Source of the DNA: a virus | Virus record (IMG/VR): IMGVR_UViG_3300020477_001675 | Span: 1-48,585 of that record | Strand: one strand, 5' to 3' | Length of the DNA: 48,585 bases | In this document: piece after piece, positions 40,001 to 44,273 of the stretch | How positions within the stretch are numbered: position 1 is the first letter of the stretch | Layout of the letters: every line of letters starts with the position of its first letter | Notes under the pieces: model-generated | Database searches by the model: none | What the model was told of the DNA's origin: nothing | Seen by the model: only the letters and a program-made list of their open reading frames with translations | Program-made: the position numbers and the translations under genes

Positions 40001-42878
40001 GTAAAGAGAGGGCCGTCGAAAGAGAAAGAGTTTTCCACTCAAAGACCACTTTACTAAGGCCATCTTGATATAAGGTCCATTGGGTATTATTGCCCGCTGT
40101 ATTTCCAAAGGATGCAATTGCGTTAGTAAGCGACAGGGTATCCAATGTTACAAGAATATCAGCACCTGTACCCACCCCATCAGAAATTATCATGCGGGGA
40201 ACTGATTTATATTTGCCGCCATCTGTGATGCTGGCGGCAGTGATGGTGCCCCCTGACAGCGTAAACGTTGCTGTCGCACTTCCCCCGCCACCATAAAAAC
40301 TTATTATAGGAGTAGATGAATAGCTAGAGCCTCCTGCAGTTACCGTTATGCTTTTTATAATCCCTGACAAAATTGCGGTGGCAGCAGCTGAACTTCCGCC
40401 TCCACCCGAAAAAGTAATTGTTGGGGCCGAAGTATAACCTGAACCTTTGTCGGTTACCGTTATGTCTACAACAACACCCTCTGAAATAGTAGCTGTTGCA
40501 GCGGCACCAGAACCACCACCCCCGCTAAAGGTGATACCCGGGGCACTCGTATAACCCGAGCCTCCATTTGTAATCGTAGTACCCTCTATGATACCAGCAA
40601 AATTCGCCGTGGCAGTAGCGCCCGAACCAGTGCTGTCCGTTATTACTACGGTTGGAGCAGAGGTATAACCAAATCCACCGTCTGTACTTCCGTTCACAGC
40701 CGTCGCTAATGCACCACTTCCGCCTCCTCCATTTATGGTGATAGAAGGAACTAATATTTTTCCGGTAGTCGGGTCTATACTGTTATATCCTTCTCCGTTG
40801 TCAGTTAGGGTTATAGACGCAACCCCAACAGCAGCAGTGGCAGTAGCCCCTGTTCCTCCCCCTCCCGAAATTGAAACAGTGGGGGGTGAGGTATAACCCG
40901 TTCCCATGTTGGTAACCACTATTTCGGTAACTACACCTCCAACCACCACAGCGGTAGCAGCAGCTGACGAACCCCCTCCCCCGCTAAAGCTTACCGTGGG
41001 AACTGAGGTATACCCGCTTCCACCGGCGGTTAAGGTTACTACAACTCCGAGTGCAGCAGTAGCAGTGGCATCTGTAGAACCGGCTGCTTCTGTTAACTTT
41101 CCGCCTTCCACAGTAATGGTTGGCACTGAAGTGTACCCTTTACCCGGTGCGTTAACTGTGATACCCCCCAATTCTCCGACAGTTATCCCAGTTACAGCGT
41201 TTCCAACTACAGTAGCGGCAGCTGTAGCTTGTCCTCCTCCTACGAAACTTCCTGTGGGGGCTACGTAACTTGCTCCGACAGTTTGTACAATTCCTGAATT
41301 TATAGTGCCTACTTTATTAAGGGGATAAACCCACGTTTGTATTTCCCAATCTTCAAATTCATTAAAAGCATATGCCTTTGAAGGTGGATTAATATCTTGG
41401 GCAAGATTAGGCTCATTAAATGAAGGGATTTGAGCAGTGGGATTTACATTATCTGTATAAAGAGAAGATTCACCGCTAAAATAAATACACGGCTGTGTTC
41501 CCCCAAAGGGGTCGTTTACTCCAGAATTCTGAAAAACGCCACTATTATTATTATTAATGCGAGCGTTTATGCGGCTGGTGTCATAGAATTCTGTAGCATC
41601 ATTACTGGGGTCTGACTGTAGAACGAAAGTTTGTGCTTCGATGGGCCGTATTCCATTTATTGAAAAAGCCAAGCTAGCCACCGATATGTCTACGGGGGCC
41701 AACTGAGTAACGGGCCAATTTCCCTCAAGTGGGATGTCCCATTTTTCACAATCCAAAAGCAACATCGTATTAACATCAGAGGTGGTCTTTGCAGGGGTAA
41801 AATTATTACTGTACCTTAGGATATTGGATATTCGTACGTCATCCATGTTTCCCTGAAAATGAATTGTATTAGCATTTGAATTTCTGCCAAAGAAAAGGGG
41901 ATTGCCATTTTCAATGGACATTGGGGTTCCACCTTTGGAAACGGTTAGGGTTCCTTTATGAGCCCCGTCAAGATAAAGGGATATTTGTCCGGGGGTGTCA
42001 GCAGAATGGAACTGTAACGCTACGTGGTGCCATGTTGCGGGGGTAACTTTTGCATTATTAAAATCCCCCTTATGGTATATTATATTTATAGATTGGAACT
42101 TAATATATCCATCGCTATTAATACCCAATGAAAAACCATTTGCTTTAGATTTATCTCCTTTTGAGAAATAAGTTTGATCTGTTCCCCAGTGGTCGGGGTT
42201 ATGCCAAACCCAAAATTCTACAGTAAAGTTTCCTCTTCCAAAATCATAAAAATTTTCGGTGTTTTTATTTGCATTTTTTAAATCGTCCCTGTTCTGAACG
42301 GAAAATCCCCAACTACTTCCAACAGTGGGTGGCCCAAAAGACATACTGGTATTTGAATATCGGTAGCCATCAGTAGAAGGATGAATGCTCCATGGATTTA
42401 TTACTTCAGGGGATTTGAAATTAGGAGTAACTAATTGGAGGTTTTTAACTTTCTCCATATTAGCCCGTGTGTCCCCCACCTGACCTCTTGCCTCTCCCAT
42501 GTATTGTCCCGAAGAAGAGTCGTCCCAATATGAAGTGTCACCCGTATATTGCATGTCTCCATCAGTAAATAAATTTTCATCCGACCCCAAAAATCCATTA
42601 GGACCGCCATTACTGATATCTACTTTTATTTGTTGGAAGTTAAGTTTTCCTTCTTCATCCATTATGGGGGTTTCATTAAGGAAGATAGATCGAAGGGGAC
42701 TCTTATAAGGTTGAAACGTAACCGAGTCCCACCCTGTATTGCCAAGAGTACCTACGACAGAATAATCTCCCGAAACGATACCGTCAATGGGGCCTTCACA
42801 TAGCAAGTCTAGGGTCTCGATATTAGTTACCGAGTACGCCTTTTTTCCTGCAATGTAAATTCCTTCGGTTGTAGGCAT
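25032..42878 (-). CDS. J-like: Giant lambda J-like tail-tip hub with LamG-array insertion (5948 aa)
   Basis: Residues 1-95 match the start of lambda J (LDLLCEGPIDGIVSG; SIFLNETPIMDEEGK). J homology resumes near residue 4700 and runs through METSMCYP-type, NPAWCFYDLVTNDRYGLGK (about 4920) and AFGASSRGQALRLGKWLTYT segments, then a fibronectin-III-like stretch from about 5341. The ~4600 residues between hold about 15 LamG/concanavalin-A-like modules, nine GSGYT repeats (about 535-916), a polyglycine domain (about 2900-3170) and two more GSGYT units (about 4490-4560). Fourteen modules end in a V/I/L-R-I/V/M-S-N/D-x-x-R-Y type motif, usually followed by a D-x-N-T-x-L-L-L linker. Roughly 0.65 MDa. 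J forms the tail-tip hub and central fibre, and its insertion probably binds host glycans. An AGGAAA ribosome-binding site precedes the ATG. Last gene of the M-L-K-I-J operon. Confidence 0.93.
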   Translation of the reverse strand: MPTTEGIYIAGKKAYSVTNIETLDLLCEGPIDGIVSGDYSVVGTLGNTGWDSVTFQPYKSPLRSIFLNETPIMDEEGKLNFQQIKVDISNGGPNGFLGSDENLFTDGDMQYTGDTSYWDDSSSGQYMGEARGQVGDTRANMEKVKNLQLVTPNFKSPEVINPWSIHPSTDGYRYSNTSMSFGPPTVGSSWGFSVQNRDDLKNANKNTENFYDFGRGNFTVEFWVWHNPDHWGTDQTYFSKGDKSKANGFSLGINSDGYIKFQSINIIYHKGDFNNAKVTPATWHHVALQFHSADTPGQISLYLDGAHKGTLTVSKGGTPMSIENGNPLFFGRNSNANTIHFQGNMDDVRISNILRYSNNFTPAKTTSDVNTMLLLDCEKWDIPLEGNWPVTQLAPVDISVASLAFSINGIRPIEAQTFVLQSDPSNDATEFYDTSRINARINNNNSGVFQNSGVNDPFGGTQPCIYFSGESSLYTDNVNPTAQIPSFNEPNLAQDINPPSKAYAFNEFEDWEIQTWVYPLNKVGTINSGIVQTVGASYVAPTGSFVGGGQATAAATVVGNAVTGITVGELGGITVNAPGKGYTSVPTITVEGGKLTEAAGSTDATATAALGVVVTLTAGGSGYTSVPTVSFSGGGGSSAAATAVVVGGVVTEIVVTNMGTGYTSPPTVSISGGGGTGATATAAVGVASITLTDNGEGYNSIDPTTGKILVPSITINGGGGSGALATAVNGSTDGGFGYTSAPTVVITDSTGSGATATANFAGIIEGTTITNGGSGYTSAPGITFSGGGGSGAAATATISEGVVVDITVTDKGSGYTSAPTITFSGGGGSSAAATAILSGIIKSITVTAGGSSYSSTPIISFYGGGGSATATFTLSGGTITAASITDGGKYKSVPRMIISDGVGTGADILVTLDTLSLTNAIASFGNTAGNNTQWTLYQDGLSKVVFEWKTLSLSTALSLQGALYPNQWNYINVTHKKDGTYKLFINGTQVDSLQTGPSKMPERSLAFSNKNWVRAWSPQLLYKGTADFTAECWFYANDFSATAPSLFGNLVSASEGWALSTYKGEGDNWYLQLYTGAAASTTQATTTPLGKRAWYFVAVVRDGSTWTVYLNGKSELTHTESGDTSNNWFYMGDRYSASSTTTTTWEGYLFDVRVSNTARYSDNFDIPITKLANDSNTQFLLSPLSTHTSTLQDEATITQRSIHFDGKNDYLSITSDDFKFGTGDFTIEAWIQSNGNKAPNFRPIFDLNSDDTGTVSLTAEISANKYLSDGSKQGYKSRFYLFDQNNAATTTSGYTSWEFSTNSWYHIAVTRSSGNLVLWVNGVSQVSLTSVSDITEGVLHFGHQVTQNPTYYWWGEVANLRVSNTARYTTAFDPPIGPFTSDSNTKLLIQPTETSTNYTDESSAEQTITSTQDAGLRFSPQTLWFNYSNTAHSTELPGVITIADGDSNTNFLSLGQYNTRYAPSDYKGYIYNFRILQNFQASSNQETQTFIHDTFIDNSPYANPISNVDGVFHLNAPARLGASSIAFTGPEGTSNRGPYLELRADTPETDFSLGNIRGNENKKGFTIESWVYYPENLLSLDESESKGAKITLASSYPIKNSDVVKYGSSSIYFHGNTNSYMNVSAEAGNNNIYNLAGSSQQGCCFTYEAWIYPNGGQPDNGLGSLCSRGNANGCNAFNLMLRYNNHLNFSTCNDDLVTPTGSLPLNQWSHIACVANGKTVYLYINGVLKGSKTFSSWTNTGSQHFTIGRAQWHSGYQYKGWMDNIRMSNVVRYSSNFTPTRVEADGNTLFLIDFDKWVNLYGYPSPVDTSKDEVMALNRRNGFIFGGNTNETTPTNKVNLPSYHFSTSNLMKPWFAYGDGKDSWPISLYTDQTLSVGKWHHVAVSRSDPTELLIHPEGDFWGTFEDSGPSKRELSTASSTLQQTYRDFAVGNPFYLTSASSSASSIEFAGTSSNDRLKVGAVTDLWSPTDSNWCYETWFKRQNSGNLTQGTADAYIFETPQSASSEYINMRVTQTGSVKCYAAWGTDNNGDQEADVNVNDGQWHHIAFTCDITPPATLRIFVDGVVKSAVSNGVGGKAVGSFGAFTAQNMYIGAANTGSSGYLGGTVSSNVKGYLNNFRISFGQSRYISDFTPPAFRLVSDSSTKLLLQSNTVADGNTSFSDSSSNAFTITKYGNTHHSTDVAAPYDLGSSINFYGYQKLLVAPSADLNRGTGNFTIEGWVYLNSGSDRVDLWSREGNKKERDYFNVSASSSGITCKNNGEGNAWNYSGYGATALTIAAWHHVAVVRNAGSLKFFVNGTEVTDGTAHTAISSSSAMGNFPDAPSIGYCVDGYSKGRLSELRYSDSARYASNFTVTTVPFESDPNALLLLHTDPVEVWSDNSNITPPQSTPSYGNLPISTDIKRIGTGSLRLDGAKEKSFSVNDNGSFDFGSSNFTLEGWYNFKDTGKALALYEQTGLEVPMVFDSPDKSSWWGNAFVTVTGGSDFKWTASDTWTIEFWAKFSDITNTTEQYLYSMVTENAVDSKSRPASLYFYLSYYYSSGVGYLKLRTDNAAGTTTGAWLPTKDTWHHIAVNSDGTNTTVYADGSVILDVPQTAAGDTANPLVLGSYYAIDGNPSAEFIPSNGFSGSMYGVRVSDNSRYTSSSTARSIALNGSTQYLSVADSTDWDLGSSNFTIEAWFKTTKNGGYQAIVSGPYTGGTRNGWNTYDFKIQPDGKGNFYCGNSGSDRVNLHSTSSLLDGQWHHMAAVRNGSWFSLYIDGKLNHSIEHNTTLGDLATGPLIIGSTWTLSDGWAFNGYLYGVRMSDTARYTADFTPAYTFSSDANTTLLIQPVSTDTNFHDESSSAHVITNHGTATREKNLPSYFAPAGLPPTAKFTNDSNTLLLIQPEIQDKGLYDKSNEITIGAGITSLETLLVGGGGGGGGGAWGGGGGGGGVLYNASYPVTEGETITALVGYGGEGGSNHAPCRGTAGCPDAMSPTRGQDSIFGDMTAVGGGAGNRTKDLSQINAGVLDGGSGGGGGGNPNLKGFGLTSGGATLQTNSGGGTGYGKAGGGTPFHYAGNNSGGGGGGGAAEAGTDGSTTQGGKGGDGKAFTIADGSTSVYYGGGGGGSRFNGSPGSGGAGGGGDGARKTSGYGGEIGTNGLGGGGGAAARIDMGGRGGSGVIILYDGATRYTFNRAVKGWTYSHSRAQNDGGRLYIEGMSPFTDKISWLYKDNQINFKALSSASDVANYHADWSPSKNKWYHLSLVRDSSDVYLFVDGRNESLIENTAIATLPSLTGDVNIGFSKGEMSYFDGYLDELRISDSARYTDDDRHIDFGKVGGSTGYLSIPDSDDWPNGTSAWTVEFSVYLNTVAAAGLMVQQESASGGGDSAWAISLTSTNQVQAHLKGGGSGGNWDYTTTAGFSLDTHRWYHIAVVRTEDLYLTVYVDGLQYAQLSVGSFSINNSSEPLLIGTTFGSLAQWNYNLDGHMYDVRVSNTARYTQDFVAPTAKFTTDSNTKLLIQPVKSDTSFTDESSSSHTINMVGTVSRRSGIPYVAFTPSTTAFVEDSNTLLLKHFDVPTNEWVNHSMQRFGRSSISQNPADIKGGTGSLELGSTASNYIEIPKSRSIGFPKGETFTVESWMKTLSDENSIYFNGSTSSYLSVEGNYGGSDATVPGGGNSWGLAAYHGSGGTNTPGVGTTEFWIKIDNFDDYNKARYIFQNIHPQNVFMWYIWINKTSIGIDNLSRCWDYCCGDSAWGENPPESVSKGFYYYRTSLTHGMEEGKWHHVALVSQGSTLKYVFIDGVETSFSTPRVTGGQNTHIGGTLSSTLYIGRTLWPNPCDYGSVRGDRPSTSTSLVEYPGFKGYLGGIRMSNNARYTTAFTPSTSKFTNDTNTIFLLQPNIDTTSFDDGSTNDFPTTTTGATKADASPLASPATHQWIMGASDNTHFDISYKYKYGTPNISGFVVYLEGNDYTWSGIELSPGQWYHIALVRIGARLNFFINGIQQPTSFISNDNIEETSLRFGIKHDLSAASHFQGKLDEVRIANAAMYKTNFTPPTIQFKAEPNLIQLFVDGVADAGANSSILDDRVFKNSNPTVGIGGVTNYQTKASTSFMDEFRVSDVGRYTKNFIPPTQKFQPDDDTVILLHSNVGSLAEVDSFYDLSAYANTITAHPARVGSLTPVHSTDQAIILNSSIYFDNPSWQQYNGDYLAVEESSAFNLGTENFTIEAWIYLDRFDTEHTIISNAAQDGTGWIFMVSTQEDGNGLYLYSKLNDNSTYLRAAYTFAPGLWYHVAAVREDGTLRMYIDGVQITTGTPFSGGYSPDYTAGAIVGAYYNNATAVQAHTGLFDGYMDQLRISNVARYTGGTTFTPPKQSFGLDGYTTFLLESRLKIYSNTPKENFLGNISVDENDQFIIAENIFARAAADDYILKASRPPNTITTVKEPPHDLWSAEFGNGRPKCQFERVGDTMMNFTPVGYQWPVGESFIEYRTTNLYNFQRVQNFDRGVTAISISEGGSGYTTAPTITLEGGNPTAGQDAAAEASVVDGAVTSINITKQGTQYLTAPTVKFTGGGGSGAKATATIDDYFNGTYASSPEREVSSVETAKKFIIQTAKLKERNTYYLTCEAAASQATGGSFRLVVNKSPDMKPEDDIAVSSIFYPFANGRINNKDSKDQPIGLNFKIPLGTTPRSEGTYYIGIELQESNTTLFFDNISLTTASGFPLQKTRNIGERLRGPTTDPRPANYSDDMFAKKYRIVNKHCVAAELNIKIQQLYSQADNGNFNDATISNVVIHFRPLFNDDTSSYVEAYNEEIKGVTSQGFIKKYVLDFSDTLASIPTSKRDNFWGWEIKIHRTAPESTTARNKSVTKVDSLTEIYETSMCYPNSAVTIQKFSAEYFSNFPSRSFDTKMLKVKIPNNYDPIKRTYDESEGPWNGLFKEEKYWTNNPAWCFYDLVTNDRYGLGKYIPEEGFDKWTLYKIAQYCDVIVPDGNGGMEPRFVCDVIINKREDAYKVMNDMASCFRGILYYAAGQLYAVQDSAKLPIYNFTNANVQDGDFRYSNTSRRDRHNVCIVRYNDKNNFYRPAIEYVEDIEGIKQNGIRETDVSAFGASSRGQALRLGKWLTYTENLEIEVCEFRAGIEGAYLKPGDIISVTDANRLPSRRGGRTFKVGETNIDGGPTGYTQITLDSKLEIDSNKVYNLSLLTPTYSYDSYNVSDLNAGDAKDFRRSQVQDLLFSGDMASGITVDGNEKTQITFSGNDVSRPLAWLPNFDGSRKILNQTDYIIPDQTVFTVYPTGEEFQYGETLSEAVNVETTYRITDIDEQEKQLYKIKAVQNNPKKYQLLENDLAFEQGGLFNSPTLKVPDGPSAISLNLNRLTPNTVEVKYAITPPAVTDGLDSYHIFIKEGEKSFTVSDFTGNYPNLWSEFTGSTPTGQYYMANTSIGRAKWPSGEMYVPDVKNRLAVLPAKSDTAHGTFQPLDSGMYAFKAFSTNALGEYSASSRIDFITIPQNTPVMDVQIKNLRLSTDTQLSNEAGTADAQQVHFTGGSPTFKWTSELANSGVFPNTNTFRITVRPQSSSLTKPNQEILYERTGYEPKTSIGNELDSILSGLMFTYDLTGNLLHTSGERRFDLVVEAHDELGRSSAGGYINLDSSYQNASGYDIVRVENPPVSNPYLSADGDECGVDNDICTSQIITLDNKINLTFKKNNYQTFNKDIKGAYIYLSTGEFASSGIEGKKLGELPSGIQRIRVDYNNIIEINPTGDMLLNGSVFMAYSLYDSFDQESETVYHTAAEGNPLLHPDYDLASMLDVSTPQIVTLDDTNAVKKLIKGGTQNIEFSLPAQKEWRFIKLEGSVQGERKLYINSEHENERWQELSQLDNWKVYINDVRVDNAENWASNPLSASKFTFCNNAKWNGSTDLLPVFNIQSRGLPLSDFKTSETLNIRFEFNGTNVNFLNFSAEAEYGRRGG
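33370..34180 (-). repeat. Polyglycine domain of the J-like protein
   Basis: Glycine-dominated segment (GGGGGGGGGAWGGGG near its start) with SYPVTEGETITALVGYGGEG and a closing GGRGGSGVIILYDG. It resembles glycine-rich receptor-binding domains of phage adhesins and the C-terminus of the fibre gene at 1-1590. Confidence 0.85.
40130..41275 (-). repeat. Array of nine GSGYT-type repeats
   Basis: Nine units of about 35-45 residues follow the plan G-S-G-Y-T-S-x-P-T-I-T-F-S-G-G-G-G-S-G-A then A-A-T-A, then a valine-rich strand. The array lies inside a LamG-like module whose two halves flank it. Two further units occur at about 29190-29410. Confidence 0.88.
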
Positions 42879-42886
42879 TATTTTTC

Positions 42887-43498
42887 CTATTCAGTAACTG
42901 TTGAATCCCCAGCATCTTTGTACCCTATGCTATATACTTGTGCTATAGTTTGTGAACCCACTACTAACCTGCCGTATCCCAGTGGTACAGGACCACCTTC
43001 GTTAACCGTGTTCTGGGGCCCTCCAAATAAATAAGATTGTCGTGATTTTTGTGGTGCTTCATCAAATGCTCTAAAATCTTCGAACTTGGGGGGTTTCATT
43101 AACATGTAAGTTATAACAGCAACCACTATGGCCACTATGATCATTGCGACAAGTTCAGCTGATCCTTCTATAGCGGGAGTAATGTCTATAGTTTTTAGAT
43201 CATTATTTTTTATGTAAAGTTCTGAATTTTTGACTTTGTGTATCATTTTTTCATTTACAGGGTCGGTATTTTTTATATTCCTAAGGGCAGGAGGTACTTT
43301 CATTTTTTTTCCATTTATTACAATATCTAGGTTTAAATTATTTCGTGCGTGGGTAGTAAGTAATCTTTGCCACGCGTTACCTGTTAAGACGTCTATAGCC
43401 CTTATAGCTTCAGCTACGCTGTTTACCGCGAGGTTAAATTCTCGTCCAATCTTTTTTCCCAAAAGACCGTGTAACCTTATTTTTACTAGGTTGTTCAT
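42887..43498 (-). CDS. I-like: Tail-tip assembly protein I-like
   Basis: 203 residues. The N-terminal ~95 residues (NLVKIRLHGLLGKKIGREFN, then SVAEAIRAIDVLTGNAWQRL) match the ubiquitin-like start of lambda tail assembly protein I. A Gly/Ala/Val/Ile membrane-like helix near residues 120-142 (AELVAMIIVAIVVAVITYML) is usual for this family. The C-terminus carries GYGRLVVGSQTIAQVYS. In lambda, I acts with K and J in tail-tip initiation and is not stable in the mature virion. It starts 1 nt after the K stop and ends 8 nt before J, so the three are one translation unit. Confidence 0.88.
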   Translation of the reverse strand: MNNLVKIRLHGLLGKKIGREFNLAVNSVAEAIRAIDVLTGNAWQRLLTTHARNNLNLDIVINGKKMKVPPALRNIKNTDPVNEKMIHKVKNSELYIKNNDLKTIDITPAIEGSAELVAMIIVAIVVAVITYMLMKPPKFEDFRAFDEAPQKSRQSYLFGGPQNTVNEGGPVPLGYGRLVVGSQTIAQVYSIGYKDAGDSTVTE

Positions 43499-43499
43499 T

Positions 43500-44273
43500 T
43501 TATAAAAAATCTAATCTGAATACTGCCCATACTCTGTCTTTAAAAAAAATATCATAATCTAATAAACACGACTTCTTTCTCAAGGGGTGACACAAAACAT
43601 CTCCATTTCCTGTATAAATAGCTAGGTGAACAGGCATATTTTCCTGCGCCCCCCGAGGAGTGACAATAAGATCATGCTCCTGAAGGTCTTCTTTTGAGGT
43701 CGGCGTGGGGGTTATCCGTGAGAAATTAAAATCTTTAAATTTTTTTATTACTTTCTTAAAGTCTACTTCGTATAAATTTTCTTTAAAGAAATATTCGTAG
43801 CTTGGGAAAATTTCAGAAGCCGTTAGTAATCGACCTTTATAAAAAGAACTAAATTTGTCTTTAAGATAATTTTTAGTGAGAGTTATACACCCGGGGTAGG
43901 GTGTATTTGTAAATTCTTTTCCTATATAGTTACTAAATTTTTCTTGTTTAGAATCTATAAACTCATCAGTACCCACACAATAAAGAATAAATCTATTCTC
44001 GGTGATATTCATATTTTGTTCATCCGCAAGAGAAAAATGATTCACTTTATTTGGGTGGGAGTGGTATATTGCCATTATATTTTCAGTATCAGAACATTTA
44101 ATGTAATCCTCTGGGGGAATTTTAAAATGATGCGTGGGGTCCGTAGCAATATTTTTGCACGGATAGGTGTCAAGAGATTTCCCTTTTTCTATAATAAAAC
44201 CACAGCATTCATGCGGCATTTCTTTTTCAGCATGGTTTTTAATTTTATTTTTTATTTTGGGTGTTAAAATCAT
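43500..44273 (-). CDS. K-like: Tail-tip protein K-like: JAMM peptidase plus NlpC/P60 domain
   Basis: 257 residues with two enzymatic domains. The N-terminal JAB/JAMM metallopeptidase has a complete motif: E22 in HECCGF, H71-S-H73, and S81-x-x-D84 with seven residues between H73 and S81. The C-terminal NlpC/P60-like domain has candidate catalytic Cys129 in YPGCITLTKNYL and His216 in PVHLAIYTGNGDVL. Lambda K has the same pair. The NlpC part probably opens peptidoglycan during tail penetration or assembly; the JAMM part may process a tail protein. All JAMM ligands are present, so it is probably active. Its start overlaps the L stop (ATGA). Confidence 0.92.
   Translation of the reverse strand: MILTPKIKNKIKNHAEKEMPHECCGFIIEKGKSLDTYPCKNIATDPTHHFKIPPEDYIKCSDTENIMAIYHSHPNKVNHFSLADEQNMNITENRFILYCVGTDEFIDSKQEKFSNYIGKEFTNTPYPGCITLTKNYLKDKFSSFYKGRLLTASEIFPSYEYFFKENLYEVDFKKVIKKFKDFNFSRITPTPTSKEDLQEHDLIVTPRGAQENMPVHLAIYTGNGDVLCHPLRKKSCLLDYDIFFKDRVWAVFRLDFL

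Larger units (their letters stand above)
28770..42594 (-). repeat. LamG-like module array inserted in the J hub
   Basis: Typical landmarks of each module are F-T-I-E-A-W, W-H-H-V-A-V-V-R, L-Y-I-D-G and a closing V-R-I-S-N-x-A-R-Y. Closing motifs lie near + strand positions 41830, 39410, 38795, 37575, 36515, 35860, 34975, 34470, 32975, 32455, 31320, 30800, 30580 and 29860. Modules are diverged at DNA level, so the expansion is not a recent tandem duplication. Several modules appear split by others. The boundaries of the inserted segment are approximate. Confidence 0.85.

Noticed and set aside
25032-42878. Diversity-generating retroelement acting on the adhesin
   Set aside because: No reverse transcriptase, template repeat or C-type-lectin variable end is visible in the window.
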